Below, one piece after another: positions 35,519-48,073 of a stretch of DNA of 64,000 nt. Origin of the DNA: Powellomyces hirtus (taxonomy: Eukaryota; Chytridiomycota; Chytridiomycetes; Spizellomycetales; Powellomycetaceae); contig JAHLKG010000024.1 in the NCBI GenBank assembly GCA_025526995.1, positions 1-64,000 of the forward strand, read 5' to 3'. The notes beneath the pieces were generated by a model, which did no database searches, was not told the DNA's origin, and saw only the letters and a program-made list of their open reading frames with translations. The first letter of the stretch is position 1; each line of letters opens with the position of its first letter. The position numbers were made by a program, and so were the translations under genes.

Positions 35519-38500
35519 TCAGTCAATGATGCTGTATGTCTGGCCCGCCGCGACGGTTTCGAGTGCCACCGATAGAGCGGGGATGAAGTACTTGCGCTGC
35601 GTCCTGAATTTTTGCTCTGTTTCGGGCTCATGTTTGTGGTCAATTTGCTCGGCCATGTACCTCCCGTAATCGGTGTTACGACAGCCGATGCCCGCAGAGC
35701 GAATGTACCGTAGTTCTGCGCCTGGCACAACGCCGATGAGCTCGCGTTCTAACACTTCGACCGTGAGGTCTTCCATGCTAAATTCCTGCCAAGATGGTGC
35801 GAGCTGCGCAGAGTTGAGGGTCGAGCCTAAAGGAACCGAAATCGGGGGTCTTGACGCAGAAAATATTCGGGGTCCACGTTGTTGATATGGAGATAGTTGA
35901 TTCGTGCTCCCAAAATTCAATTGGCCATGGGTATCGAAAGGAAGCAGAGAGACCCGTTCCATGGGCATGGACCGGTTGTACTTCCCGATATGCATCGAAA
36001 TGTCTGTGTAAGGACTTCTTCTGCCGTGACGGTGACCCAGCGGCGGAAATTTACCTATGAATGATAATGAGCAATACTCATGAGGCTTTTCAAGGGCCGT
36101 CAGTAGAAATACTTCGTTAAGAACGTACTCTGGTCATAGTCGAGCGTTTCTCGCGAAGGATGACAAGTGCTTCTATGCGTCAATCCCACGCCTTTCGTCT
36201 GCATCTCTGAAATTGGTTTAGCCTTCTTTTCGACAGGCGACAGTGAAGCTGGCGTCTTCTTCGCAATTTTCGCCTCAATGAGCATCTTCTTTTTTGCCTC
36301 GATCTTCTCGATTCGTTCTCTTTCCTTTCGCGCATAGGCTTCAATTTTGACCTTGCGCTTTTCTTCCTCAATAATGCGGGCCGCCATGAGCTCCTGTTGT
36401 GCATGCATTGTCGCAAGGGCTTCTTGCTCGGCCTTCAATTGTTGATGTTGCAGATTCAGCATGTAAAAGTTCAATGCTGATACGTAATCCGCCGTGGTGG
36501 GATTCTGAAGTATGGATATTGGTGACCGAGTTGTAACTACTCGATGCTGGTCATTGTGTTGTTGCATGGACTGTGTCAGCAACTGCTGAAAAGACCGCAC
36601 CCTAGCACTCGCGACCAGAGTGCTCGACTCGTCTTCCTGCCGCGGAATTGACGGCCTGTACGTTATGCTCTCCATAAGCATGCTCATGTCCATCTCCACG
36701 TCCGGAATTGTCAGCCGCATATTACCCCTATTGGCTGCGGAGGGACCGTTCTCCATGCTAGCCTTTGCGCCGGGATCAGGCGGTGGGTCGTTTGAGGTTA
36801 ACACCAGGGTTGGATTGAACGTAAGCTTCTTTTTCTGGCCCGGCTTCGGACGATCACTTGAGGTTAATCCACTCGATGGTCGACTACCGTTTTTAGCTAT
36901 TTTCAGTACTCCATTACCCCGAGCGGTCCTGTTGTCGGAATCGTCGCTATCCTCATGATTTTTGTTACTTTTCTTGCCCTTCGTTTCGAATCCATGAATA
37001 TTCAGGCCTTTCAATTGGGTGCGAATCTCTTGGTTGGGGGTAGCGCGAATTAGGTAGTTCTTCAGTGACTTTTTCAAGAAGTTTGTCACTGCTGTTCTCG
37101 CGTCTAACGGCGGAGCATCAGATGGAGCTTTGCCTTTGACAGGTGCGCCGCGGATGTCTGCCTTTGACGAAGAGCCTGGCCGCGACAGTTTAGACATTGA
37201 CGTAGGACGAGACAAGCTTCGAGGACACTCCAACTCTGGGCTGAGCTCCGGTGCTGTCTGAAAAGCCAGTCAGTTAGCATCTCAGGCACGATCAAACAGC
37301 TGAATCCTTACTACAGCTGACCTCGATGACGATCTCTCCAACAGCTTTCGTGATAAACTTGTTCTCCGGTGCGTAAACTCCTAGAGCTTTCAAAAACTGT
37401 GTTGATCGAGATCTTGATAGATATGATCATACACCGTAAAAAAGGCTTTAAGTAGAATGTAGAAAAGAAGGGAAGACAATATAATGCCGAAATAACACAC
37501 CTGATCTCCCCGTGGCGTGACAGACTTTGCACTAGGAGACTTGGTACAACATCCACATGTGACGGTGCAAACTTGGCCATCGTCTCAATCACGGTGCATC
37601 GGAACTTAGAGAGCTGCATAGTAAGAGACGTATCACGAGTATCTCAAGGGCCGGGAAATGTAACAATACCGAGATTTCTTCGTCAACATCCCTATCTGGT
37701 TCTTCTTCCACAATCGGGGTAACCAGATAGCGGCAGAGAACCTTCAGAACTCCGTTGACGTCTGCCAGACCTTGCTCATGATGCATCCAGTGTATGTACT
37801 CAACAATCTCCTTGCGCGCTTTGGTAGTATGAGCTGATCGGAAAGCAGATAGAACGAAGGGTAGTATGGTCGCTGGATCTGTTTTTTCCAATTTCTATAG
37901 ATATAAGGATGCATGAGTAAATTACGAGAATAGTGGGCCATATCAAAAAACGGAAAGAGTTACGGACCACGGTGCGATTCTGATCCCGGATGGATGACTT
38001 GGCGGGCGAGACTTTGAGAGCCTTTTGGTCAACCTCCACTGGATTGAAGATCTAGGTTTCAAAACGATACATTCGTTACCGCAGACTTTCAGGATACATA
38101 CAAATGACATCGACAAACCTCATCTACTGGACACCAATCATACATGGTGAGTTTCTCGATCGTTGGAGGAAGCTCGGCCTTTTCAATAACTTTTTTAGGA
38201 GTTTCGCGCGGCGACAGCGCCTCGACTTTCATTTTCCGGACGGGCAGCCTAACGCGTGCTGCAGGTGCCTCTTCATTTTCTCCTTCGCCGCCATTCGTAA
38301 TGGCGGCGTCTTCCTCCGCAGCGTCCTGGGCCCCTTTAGCATCAGTATCCTCCGTTACTTCCTCCTGTATCGGCATCCTCTCCAGCATGTCCTTAAGTTT
38401 CGCTTTGTAGTCCTCGCTGCGTTTTTTGCGCGTGCTCTGATCATTCTCCTTAACATCTTCGACTTTGGCTATTCTCATAGGGGCTTTCAGCGCGAGATCT

Positions 38501-41500
38501 TCGATATGGAAGTTGGCATGCGTTTTCTTCCATTCGGAAACATGATGCTGAACAAATGAGTTCGGGAGAATTCCGTCAGGTGCTGGTATTCGGACAGGCG
38601 CTGGAGTGGCGTTGACAGTTTTTTCGCGCAGATTGTTCTCCCTTTTCGGGAAACTTGGACGCAGTAATCTCGTACGAGCTGACGGCGCGATGCTTGCTGG
38701 CACTGCTCCTGACATTGGTTAGTTTGTGGTGCCACCCTCCGATGATGCCTAGCTCTTGTGGATACCGTTTCTTACTTTCGGCGCTTGACTCCAGTCTTTT
38801 GTGCTCCCGGATTCGTATACGAGTCTCTCGCTGTTTCCGCTCATACGCTGCATAGTCCGCTGATTTCAGCTTGTCCAGATCTACCTCAGAGGGAACCCGG
38901 ATTGCTTTCTTGCTTTTCCGCAAATCACGCTCGACTTTCTCTGTATTGTTGACGGATCCTCCGTTAACAGCCTCCGCATTGGGGGCGATGGCATCGGCGG
39001 AGACTCCGTGCCCTGAATTCAATCTCTGCGCTTCGAGCTCCCGTGCGTACTCTGCAATAATGGTAGCCGCAATCACCATCCCATTTGGTCCGCTCATGGA
39101 CCCTTGATGCATTTGATCGGCCAATGAGAGATTCTCTGCATTCGTTCCCAACTCATCGGGAATCCCAGGATCGGGACTCGTGGGTCTAAAGTTCGTGGGA
39201 ATCTCATCGTCTTCAAATACTTCTCGCGATCGTCCGCGAAATTTCCTCATTTCCATGAAATGGCGGACTTCTTCGTGCATAATCTCTTCTTTCCGTGCAG
39301 CATCTGCTTTTTCTGCTTCCATGCGTCTCTTTGCACTCTCAATGAAGTGTTGCCGTTGCAATGCCATACTGTTTATGCGGTCCATCAGCTGCTCGTATTC
39401 TGCGTCCTCCTCTTGCCCATCTCTTTCAGGTTGATCCTCCATAGATGCAGAGGCATCTTGAGGACGTTCGGTACCTACTAAGTTTACGTCCTGGAATAAC
39501 TTCCAGTGCTCCTGCGCGGAAATTCCACTTCAAGCGCGACGTTAGGGTTCAACATCCCACTCACAGAACGCCGAATGACCTACGTACATCTTTCTTTGAG
39601 CACGGTACTGAAGATTTTGCCAATTGGTCCGGTTGTCGTCAAATGGTACTGGGGCTTCGGCGACTTTGGGCGTCTTGGTGTCCATCTTCTGTGCCGCTAA
39701 CACATAGGTGGGAGGTAGATCTGGATACCACGTGAAAGAGTTATATCGACATTACCTCAATGCAATAGCGACAAAACCACATGACCCTTACAATCCTTGT
39801 ATTTAATGATGTCAAGGCGATTCTGGAAACCAAACAAAAGATCCCCAAAAGAAGATATGACGCATATGTGGGCCAGTGAGTCTTGGAACTGTATCTCTCT
39901 TGTGGTGTGGTAACGTCACGCGAGTCAGACTCATAGATAACGTGCCGACAAACCTAGTCGTCGTTTGTTTCCAGTATACCTGATGAGGATATTGTTGGCG
40001 TCCCACACTCTGATCGTGCCGTCCTTGCTACAGCTCACAAAAAGTCCGAGCTTGTGGATAGGGCAGATTGATGTGACATGATCCGTATGGTCATCGCTTC
40101 GGTTATGACTCGGTAGCATCCGCCAGTCTGTTCGCCCAGCCAGAGATACAATTTGTCGGTGTGTTTAGTAACGCGAACAGCGGATTGCCTATCATGGGCG
40201 AAGCGGTCGTTACCTTTGCTCTCCATGTCAAAGGAAAACATCTGTATCGCAAAGTCATCAGATGAAGCGCATACCATGCCCTTTGACACAGCGATACTTC
40301 TGGGTATCATGTGTGTCCAAATGGCAATCTTAGGCTGCAAAAGGGCAACAGCCGTAGAAGACGACACGACAGACGTGATTTTGATCATCTCGTCTGGTTT
40401 GTGAGCTTCAAGTTAGCCAAACCTACAAAAATAAGACAAGGACTTCGAATTCTGTACCTGCTCCACATGTAAACAGTAGCTGTTGCTTTTGATCACACAG
40501 CAATTGCGTAATTTCCGCATTGTGCAGCTTAAAGGAGGCAGGGAGAAAATCAACTCCTGAAATCCGGGCTCGAAGCTCTTGCATGAACTTAGCTAACCTG
40601 ACAGCGGTCTCCAACGCCTCCCCGCTTGCCAAAGACCAGCACTTGCCCATTTCTTGTGGTTCCCAATAAGATAGCAAATCCAGTCTCGCGTTCGTATCCG
40701 GGTGGAACTTCATCAGAAGGGGAAAATCGGCCATCAAAAATGTCAATGTGACAGCAGTCTTCCCGCGCTAGGGAGGACAAAGGCTTGGACCGTAAGCATT
40801 TGATCTACGGAAACATTCCGACGGTAGCACTTGCCTGACCCAGCCATGCGCCAAATGTCTACCACCACACAAGGGTTGGCATTCGTAGCGACTACCCAGA
40901 TCTCACTTGACGCAAGCATAAGATACATTCGATCTGATAACATGCACGTCAACACTTGGCAACACTCGAGGATTTTCTTCCTAATCTGGTAGAGCGGGTG
41001 AACAGAAAACCACTACCAACCAATCTTGGCGCAGTATGCAACAGCTGTTACACAATCAGTCTCCAGAAGCGGCAATGCCGTTGTGACAGGTTTTCCAGAG
41101 ATCGGGGACAAGAGCCTTATCACCCCATCTTCAGTGCGTGTCACCAGGCGTGGCGGGATACCTGGTGACTTCATTCTGAATAAAGTGGTAACCCTCGAGC
41201 TGTGGGATTGACGAAGTTGAGCCGACACAGGAAAAGATGCGGCACATACGTAGATGGTCTCTTACTTTGCGTTTGCAAACGGTGAGTTTACGTGGTTCAG
41301 TGCCCACACTTGGATTCCATATGACACACGAATGTACAAGAGCTGATCATCGATAATCTCCAAAGTCAAAGGCTTATCTCGAAGGTGAAGACTGTTGGGG
41401 GATTTGCAAGAGTCAGCGCACCACATAACATCACCCACATCAGCAGAATTTCATACCAATACAGTTCCCTGAATGTTCTGAGACAAAACATCCGAACTGT

Positions 41501-44206
41501 GGAGTCCAATGCAGCAGAGACAAGGACATGCCCATGTGGGTACAGCGCCAGCGCGGTAACACCTTGGGTATGTGCAATAAACTCGTGGATTATAGAGTGT
41601 GTCATGTTTCTGACCTGGACTAAAACAGATACGAATTAGTGTCACCAAGCTTTTCTCATGAATGATGACAACCAAGCTGTCTTCTCTTCAATGACTTACT
41701 ACTCCCATCCGCACAGCCGATGATGGTGTACTGGTACAAGTCATGCTGAATAAGGGCCTTGACATGACGAGTAGATATGTTTCGAAGTGGCGGCAGTATT
41801 GCGCCATAATGATGATCATAGACCTTCAAAAACACGAGACCATTTAGACTAAAAGCAGCTTTCGGAGCGGTGAGCGCTAACTATACCAAGATTTTGGTTC
41901 CAGACACTGCAAATACTCGCGACGTGCGCTCATCGACGTAAATCTCTGATATCCACTCGTCACGCGGGAGCTCGGTGGTGAAGGTCCACTTGAGCGTAGG
42001 AGTTATTTTAAAGCCGATGTGATGCTTGCGCCTGAAATAGGATTGAGAAGGCAGATGAGCTCCACTTGTAGCGAGAATGAAGATTGCTTTCATCAGGGAC
42101 AGCATCTGTATCTCTGTTTTGCTCACCGAACTTTCACGCCTTCCAGTGTCCAGATCTGGAAATGACAATTAAGACAGCGAGTTTTGGCGAACTCGACGCA
42201 GATGTCACTCACGCATATGTCGTGTGAGCCGGCCGTCACAAGCTCACCGCTAGTGCTGTTGTACTTCACACTAGAGAATGGACTTGGATGAGAATGGCAC
42301 AGTTTGCCGATCTTAATACTGCATGTTCTCACAATAAGACAGGCTCTTGGGTTCTGCAAACCTGTAATAACTCCAAGCGAGAGTTGAAAAACTATCATGA
42401 CGTATGGCTGGAAGGTTTAGAGCAAGCGAAATCAGAACGCCCAAAATCCGATATAAAATTCTCACCAACCTTCAGGCCTCTGCCACAGCCAACTCCAACA
42501 TAAACGCACAACTTGCTCACAAATGCCATTTGCTCAATTTCCATGGGACACTTAACCACAGCGCGGGGTTTATGTATTCCAGCCGTTCCGTTATTGCCGA
42601 CATCCCACAACGTTGCAGTTCGAGTACGATCAACAGCAATGAACGTGTAAGAGGACACCGGAGCTGCGGTCCAGTCGTCTGCGTTCCGAACAGCATTCTC
42701 ATCGTCGTCATGTACAGTGGAGACGCGCCCGTCTGCATAATGAATGGGCACCCTGACATGACATCCGGCCCATAAAACCTGCTGCTGACGATGTCGCAGT
42801 GCGTATTTGTACTGAAAGCCATGTCGCAGCGTTAATGAATACGGTATAGGTTGTGCAATCTTGACGAGAGCAGACGAGCTAGTGGCCGATGTCCGATAAG
42901 ATTGGCGAACCAATTGCCATAATTCTTTCGCGCTCCGTTTCGGTCTCGCTGCCGAGCGGGGCCGTGATATGCGGCCGCCCGTGGCAGCGGTAACGGTCGC
43001 TGCTGATGACCCAGGCCGTGTTCGCGCGGATCCCGCACGGGATTCGGAGCGGGCTGACTGCGGACGACGAGCTGGATCATACTGTGCTGCGGCTTCAACA
43101 ATCGCTTCACTAATAGCTCGTGCAACTGATACAGCCTTCTGATCCAAGTTGCAGGAGATCGAGAATCGTTTTTCCGGCTGATTCACTACTGTCATTGCTT
43201 CAGCCGCCTTCTTTTCTCGAGCTTTCAGAAAGTTCATAGCAATCCAATTCTTTTCTTCCGGAGGCAAATGGCTCTTGTCCTGTTTCATGTCCTGATGCCT
43301 TGGCTCGGGAGTCTCTTGAACTTCAACTTTTTGGTCCAACGGTTCATTCGAGTGTTCTGCGAGCCGAGTCGTAGCAGGACTTTTGAGCGGTGTTTGATGA
43401 TCATCAGACCTTTGTATTAAAGCGCTTTCGCTGTGGTTTCTGCTCATATTTGTAGGATGATGAACAGAAGACTTTGAGTGGGCTGATCCGGGACGGCTGA
43501 GTTGCTTTTCGCTTTCACGTGTTGCGGACATTGGGCTAGCTATGTCTGGCGTCGGATCACTTGTGTTGCCCGGAGTCACCAGCGATTGATTGCCGAGCTC
43601 CGTCGTTATTGTGGAAGAAGGGGACACATGCATGATGGTTGACATGCTGTCCACCCAGCCCTCGACAGCCTGAGCCACTTGCAAGGCCGAATGCACTAAC
43701 AAAAGTGTGCATCAGCAAAAGACTAATCGCCTCCTTGCTCTGACGTTTTATTTACCTCGGCTGCGTTCGGCACCTGGTTCCTCGAAGTCCAGATCCTCTT
43801 GTGATGAGTATTCTGAGGGATCAGCGTCCGAAAACACTGATGTGCCGATCACTCTCCCGGGCGTGCTTTTTACGTCCGTACCCTCGTTCTCGTTCACGTC
43901 TGCCCAGGTGACCCCACGGCTTCCCGGTTTGGGTGTTGTTGGTGAGAATATGGCGTGGTCTGCAAGCGAGCTGCTAACTATTTCTGTGAATGCGTGGGCT
44001 GAAGCCCGATCCATATGGCCGGTCCAGAATTCTCGCTCGGAAGGGGCCGTCTCCCTGCTTGACTCGGTGGCCATTGATTTGAATAGACTCGTGCCATCAG
44101 AAGAAATTGACTCCCCATCGTGGCTCGCCCGAAAATTGTCGTGTACCCTGGAATCAGAATACAAGACATTCGATTCTGCCGCTTCTTGTCCTTTCGTAGG
44201 GTTCAT
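35519..44206 (-). CDS. WDR97/WDR64-like giant WD40 protein (about 25 exons)
   Basis: Very large WD40 protein (~2,330 aa) resembling the WDR97/WDR64/WDR87 group, linked to cilia/flagella. Exons with good support: 44206-43756, 43695-42470, 42391-42333, 42270-42213, 42155-42127, 42031-41887, 41823-41700, 41619-41457, 41391-41266, 41199-41017, 40980-40835, 40767-40630, 40556-40458, 40393-40214, 40127-39980, 39898-39792, 39720-39584, 39511-38776, 38708-38119, then smaller exons near 38.05, 37.9, 37.6 and 37.4 kb, about 37258-36129, and 36054-35519. A disordered N-terminus (~300 aa) leads to KELWQLVRQSYR and two WD40 propellers; clear blades include SAALDSTVRMF, TEDGVIRLLSP and SKDGTIRVWDANN. The motif DYLPPTYVLA ends the propellers. 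A Glu/Arg coiled coil, a HEAT-like helical block (37.9-37.5 kb) and a second coiled coil follow. Two introns appear to start with GC. Whether all exons belong to one mRNA is inferred from phase continuity. Confidence 0.75.
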
Positions 44207-44794
44207 CTGGCCGTTGGCGTTTCTATCTGAGCTAGATGATGGAAAGGACCGACATTCAAACCCAATATTTCGCGCATATCAAGCGGAAAGAGAGCAGAAC
44301 GTGATAAAAATTGCGGGTTGGGAGAATAAGGTTAACTATATCCCTTGTCGCGGTATCTTTGGAATGCCGAAGATCAGCGTACGAAGTGGGTTACTACTTG
44401 TTCAATTGCAACATCTATGAAGAGGTATCCTGGCTCATCGTCCTTAACACCACACATAACTGGACCAAAGAAGCGGAGGTTGTGAAAATCAGTGACTCAT
44501 TCATTCCCTTTCCTTGCCTCACGAACTTTTTCCGTCGCCGAGCGCAGCAGGCGGAGTTTGTTGGGGTCGGTGCTTGCGTCAGCGTCAAGCCCACGTGACG
44601 ACATTGATCGCCAAGGATCCCACCCAGGTGTGATAGCTGACTCATCACTGACTCACCCAGTAATCGAAGTAAAGCCCGCCGGCCGGGCACTGCAATCCCA
44701 CCTCCTCTTCCGGTGCGTTCATTTATTCCTTACCTAGGCACATTGCCCTCCAACGTATTATCAAAAATCAGATAAAGCCTTGAAAAACTCCAGA
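44207..44794. promoter_or_regulatory. Divergent intergenic region, WDR97-like / coiled-coil repeat gene
   Basis: About 590 bp separates two divergent start codons. It should contain both promoters. GTGACTCATTCATT-type AP-1/bZIP-like sequence (TGACTCA at about 44492) and a similar TGACTCA near 44649 are present, and TGACTCATCACTGACTCA forms a close pair. No TATA box was recognised. Confidence 0.45.
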
Positions 44795-47700
44795 ATGTCC
44801 ACCGGCCCTGCCGTGGCGGCGGCGAGTACCGTGCCTCATCAACGCGGCCTCAACCCCAGCATGGCCCGATTGCCAGCGCAGCTCAAGTCGTTGCGCCACA
44901 AATTTGAAGCGGCGAAGAAGGCTGGATATATTCCCGATACAAAGGTCTCAAGTGCTGGCACATCTCCCTCGACATCGAAGGTTACAAGTCCAACCGGGAG
45001 TGTGGAAGCGCTGAATGGGGACTTGACAGCGAACGGACTTGCTCCGACCCGGCGCGACAGCACACTGAGTCAACCCGGGTCACTCCGGCGCGCAAGCACA
45101 GCCAGTCCAACGTTTGTTTCCACACGACGCGATAGTGCATGCGGTTCGTCCGTTCCGTCGATACCCTACGAAAGCACGTCGTCATCCGGCCCCGGAAGAC
45201 GCAATAGCGGATCGGGCCCAACACCGGAACCTCAACTGTGGCAGCAGGACGAAGAGTTTGCCATGGAACGAGATGCGATGCACGGGATCATTGAGCACCT
45301 GAGGAAGCAAATTGATGAGAAAGAGGAGCAGACCATCATTGAAAAGGAAGAAATGCTCGCCACCCTTATGAGTCATGTGAAGCTCTATATCGAAGACGCT
45401 TGCAAGGAGCTGGAAAAAGAACGCGACGAACTGAGTGGCAGTGTTGCTCGATTGACTGCGGAGCTAGAGAAAGCAAGTTCTGCTGCATCACCAACTACAT
45501 CAGATCAAGGAATTCCAAGGAACTCTCCTCTGAAAAGGGATGACATTAGCGAAGAACTCCGTGCTCAACAGGAAAAGTACGACGCGAAAATATTGGAATT
45601 GCAACAGATTATCGACACCAAGGATAATGAGGTTTACGATGAAAAAAGTTATATGGCTCACGAAATGATGGCTCATCTGAAGATTCATATGGACAAAGAG
45701 GCCTGGACTCGACATGACGCAATTGTAGACCGCGATGCTGCGATATCGGAGCGCGACGCTGCTGTAGCTGCCACATCTGATCTCACATCTCAACTGGAAT
45801 CAACGAAGGCTGCCCTCGCTGGTGCTCACTTAGAACTAGAGGGCTACCGGAATGCGCAGCCACCAGGAGATGAGGTGAACGCGCAGTTGTTGGCTTTGAA
45901 GGAAACCTACGAAGCGAAAATCAGGGACGTTCAACAACAAGTTGACAGTAAAGACAATGAGTTTTATGAAGAAAAAGACACGATGGTCAACGACATCATG
46001 GCACATCTGAAGATTCATATGGATAAAGAAGCTTGGACACGGCATGATGCACTGGTAGAGCGAGATGCAGCTGCAGCTGTCAAGGCAGAGCTTGTGGCGG
46101 AGCTGGAAGCCACAAAGTCAAGTCTCACAGGCCTCACATACGATCGTGACGCAGCCGAAGCGTCAAGAAAAGAGCTCGCTGCAGAGCTTGAAACAGCTCA
46201 TTCTACAATTGCAGATGTCACTTCAGCCAGAGACGCAGCTGTGGCCGCGCAGGCAAATCTTGCGTCAGAACTCGAATCAACGAGAGCCACCATCGAGGAG
46301 ATTCGAGGACAGCTGGAGAATGCCCAGACCCAATTGAACCGCAACAGAGATAACAGCGCCAAGGAATGGGTACTTGCCCAAGAACAGTACGAAGAGAAAA
46401 TTCGGGAGTTGCAGCAAATCATAGATAGCAAAGATAACGAGTTCTATGATGAGAAAACCTCGTTTGCGGAGGAGATCATGGCTCATTTGAAAGTTCACAT
46501 GGATGGCGAAGCGTGGAAACGCCATTCAGCTGTGGTTGAACGCGATTCAGCCCAAAAGGAGTTGGAAAACGCATTGGCAGAGCGTGACACGGCGATCAAC
46601 GAGCGAGACTTGGCTCTTGCAGATCGTCAGATTGCAGTGGCTGATTTGCAAACCGCGGTGGAAGAGCGCAATGCGGCCCTTGTGGAGCGTGACAGAGCGG
46701 TGGAGGATCGCAATGGATCCATTGCTGCTACCACCGATCTTGCCACTCTGCTCGGATCCGCAAACTTCACCATAGCGGACATGACCATTGAGCTAGATTC
46801 AACGAAACACACATTGAGTATCGTCACGACAGAACTAGATTCAATGAAGCAGAGTCTTGCCGATGTCACTGCGGAGCTCGAATCCACAAAGTGCAGTTTG
46901 TCAGAGGTCTCTGCAGAGCTGGAGTCCAAACGCGTCATGGAAGTGGATCTCACCACCGAACTCGAGTCAGCAAGAGTCACCATTGCGCAGACCACAGCAG
47001 GCCTGGACGCCGCTGAGATGGCCAAGTCAGAACTCATGGCAGAGCTGGACGCAGCGAATTCCACGATACTGAAGCTCAGGGCAGACCAGGCCACGGAGAT
47101 AACCGCAAAACAAGAATTGATTCGAGCGTTGGAGTCGTCAAAGTCTGCGATGGCTGAGCTTACAGCGGAAATCGACTATCTGCGTCAATCGCAGCAATAC
47201 GACAGCAACAGCAGCGTCGTGGAGCAATATGAACAGAAAGTGCAGGTTCTCCAGCAAGAGTTAACTACAAAGTACAAAGAGTTTGCTGAGGAGAAGGCGG
47301 AATTAGAGGCCGATATGAGAGCTCAACTTCAGGCTCTCATGGACAAGGATTCTATGACAAAACAGAACGGTCTTGACGCAGCTTTGAAGAGTAACATTGC
47401 GCTCGCCGCGGAATTGGAGAATGTGCAAGCAGAGTGCGACGAAGCACAAACAAATGTACTCGAATTGACTTCCCAACTCGAAGCAATCGCGGCAGACAAG
47501 GACGCAGCGCTGGAAGAGATCAGACAGTTGCGCGACCTCCTCGCGGAAGCTGACGCCCAATTGGCAGAGAATGAGAACCAGTTTGCGAACCTTGACTTCT
47601 CAGGAACGGGCGACTCTTTGACTAATCCAACGATCGACAATGCACCCATGTCGCCCTCTGTAGACAGCGTGCTGCCCGACTTTCCCTACGACACTCCGAT

Positions 47701-48073
47701 GCTGATGCTGACACCGCAACAGCTTCAACAACACACGCACGAGGCTTCCACGCAAAGCCTGCATGCAGAGATATCGCGTCTGCGCATCCTGCTCAACGAA
47801 TACGAGACGGCGGCTGCACATCAGAGCGATCCGCAGCTGCGCATCCTACGAGCTCGGCAGGTTGACGAATTGGCAGATCTCGTTCACTCGTTGCGATCGG
47901 AAGTCGGAGTGCTGACGTCCGAAAATGAGCGGCTTACGAGACTGGTGGAAACGCAGGCTTTCGAGCACGAAGCAGAGCGTCTTGTGCTAGAGGAGTATGT
48001 GGAGGCCCTGGAGGCGGAGCGCAAACAACCTCTACGGGATGAGGCTGTGGGTCTGGGGGTGCATATCACATAA
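44795..48073 (+). CDS. Coiled-coil protein with repeated EKxxELQQxxDxKDNE module, unknown
   Basis: Intronless 1,092-aa protein, not matched to a known family. Residues 1-155 are Ser/Thr/Pro-rich and disordered, with repeated RRDS/RRAS sites (possible kinase sites). The rest is coiled coil to the C-terminus. A distinctive module, YxxKIxELQQIIDxKDNExYxEK followed by IMAHLKIHMDKEAWTRHDA, recurs at nt 45578, 45908, 46388 and, degenerated, 47228, with an earlier relative near 45299. Between modules lie shorter heptad repeats of the type AELESTKxSLxxV. The ATG at 44795 is the first in frame. It is divergent from the WDR97-like gene. The modules suggest a filament or scaffold; a flagellar or vesicle-tether role is possible but unsupported. 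A near-Ala/Glu-rich repeat of low complexity makes homology calls unreliable. Confidence 0.75.
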   Translation: MSTGPAVAAASTVPHQRGLNPSMARLPAQLKSLRHKFEAAKKAGYIPDTKVSSAGTSPSTSKVTSPTGSVEALNGDLTANGLAPTRRDSTLSQPGSLRRASTASPTFVSTRRDSACGSSVPSIPYESTSSSGPGRRNSGSGPTPEPQLWQQDEEFAMERDAMHGIIEHLRKQIDEKEEQTIIEKEEMLATLMSHVKLYIEDACKELEKERDELSGSVARLTAELEKASSAASPTTSDQGIPRNSPLKRDDISEELRAQQEKYDAKILELQQIIDTKDNEVYDEKSYMAHEMMAHLKIHMDKEAWTRHDAIVDRDAAISERDAAVAATSDLTSQLESTKAALAGAHLELEGYRNAQPPGDEVNAQLLALKETYEAKIRDVQQQVDSKDNEFYEEKDTMVNDIMAHLKIHMDKEAWTRHDALVERDAAAAVKAELVAELEATKSSLTGLTYDRDAAEASRKELAAELETAHSTIADVTSARDAAVAAQANLASELESTRATIEEIRGQLENAQTQLNRNRDNSAKEWVLAQEQYEEKIRELQQIIDSKDNEFYDEKTSFAEEIMAHLKVHMDGEAWKRHSAVVERDSAQKELENALAERDTAINERDLALADRQIAVADLQTAVEERNAALVERDRAVEDRNGSIAATTDLATLLGSANFTIADMTIELDSTKHTLSIVTTELDSMKQSLADVTAELESTKCSLSEVSAELESKRVMEVDLTTELESARVTIAQTTAGLDAAEMAKSELMAELDAANSTILKLRADQATEITAKQELIRALESSKSAMAELTAEIDYLRQSQQYDSNSSVVEQYEQKVQVLQQELTTKYKEFAEEKAELEADMRAQLQALMDKDSMTKQNGLDAALKSNIALAAELENVQAECDEAQTNVLELTSQLEAIAADKDAALEEIRQLRDLLAEADAQLAENENQFANLDFSGTGDSLTNPTIDNAPMSPSVDSVLPDFPYDTPMLMLTPQQLQQHTHEASTQSLHAEISRLRILLNEYETAAAHQSDPQLRILRARQVDELADLVHSLRSEVGVLTSENERLTRLVETQAFEHEAERLVLEEYVEALEAERKQPLRDEAVGLGVHIT

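Noticed and set aside
42395..43702. Treating the long uninterrupted ORF as a stand-alone gene
   Set aside because: It reads in frame from upstream exon 43756 and its 3' end past 42470 is intron; the GTTGGT donor and WD-repeat continuity place it in the giant gene.
43707..44420. 237-aa + strand ORF opposite the WD40 gene N-terminus
   Set aside because: No recognisable domain; it mirrors the Ser/Asp-rich exon 1 of the minus-strand gene, which has proper splice signals and phase.
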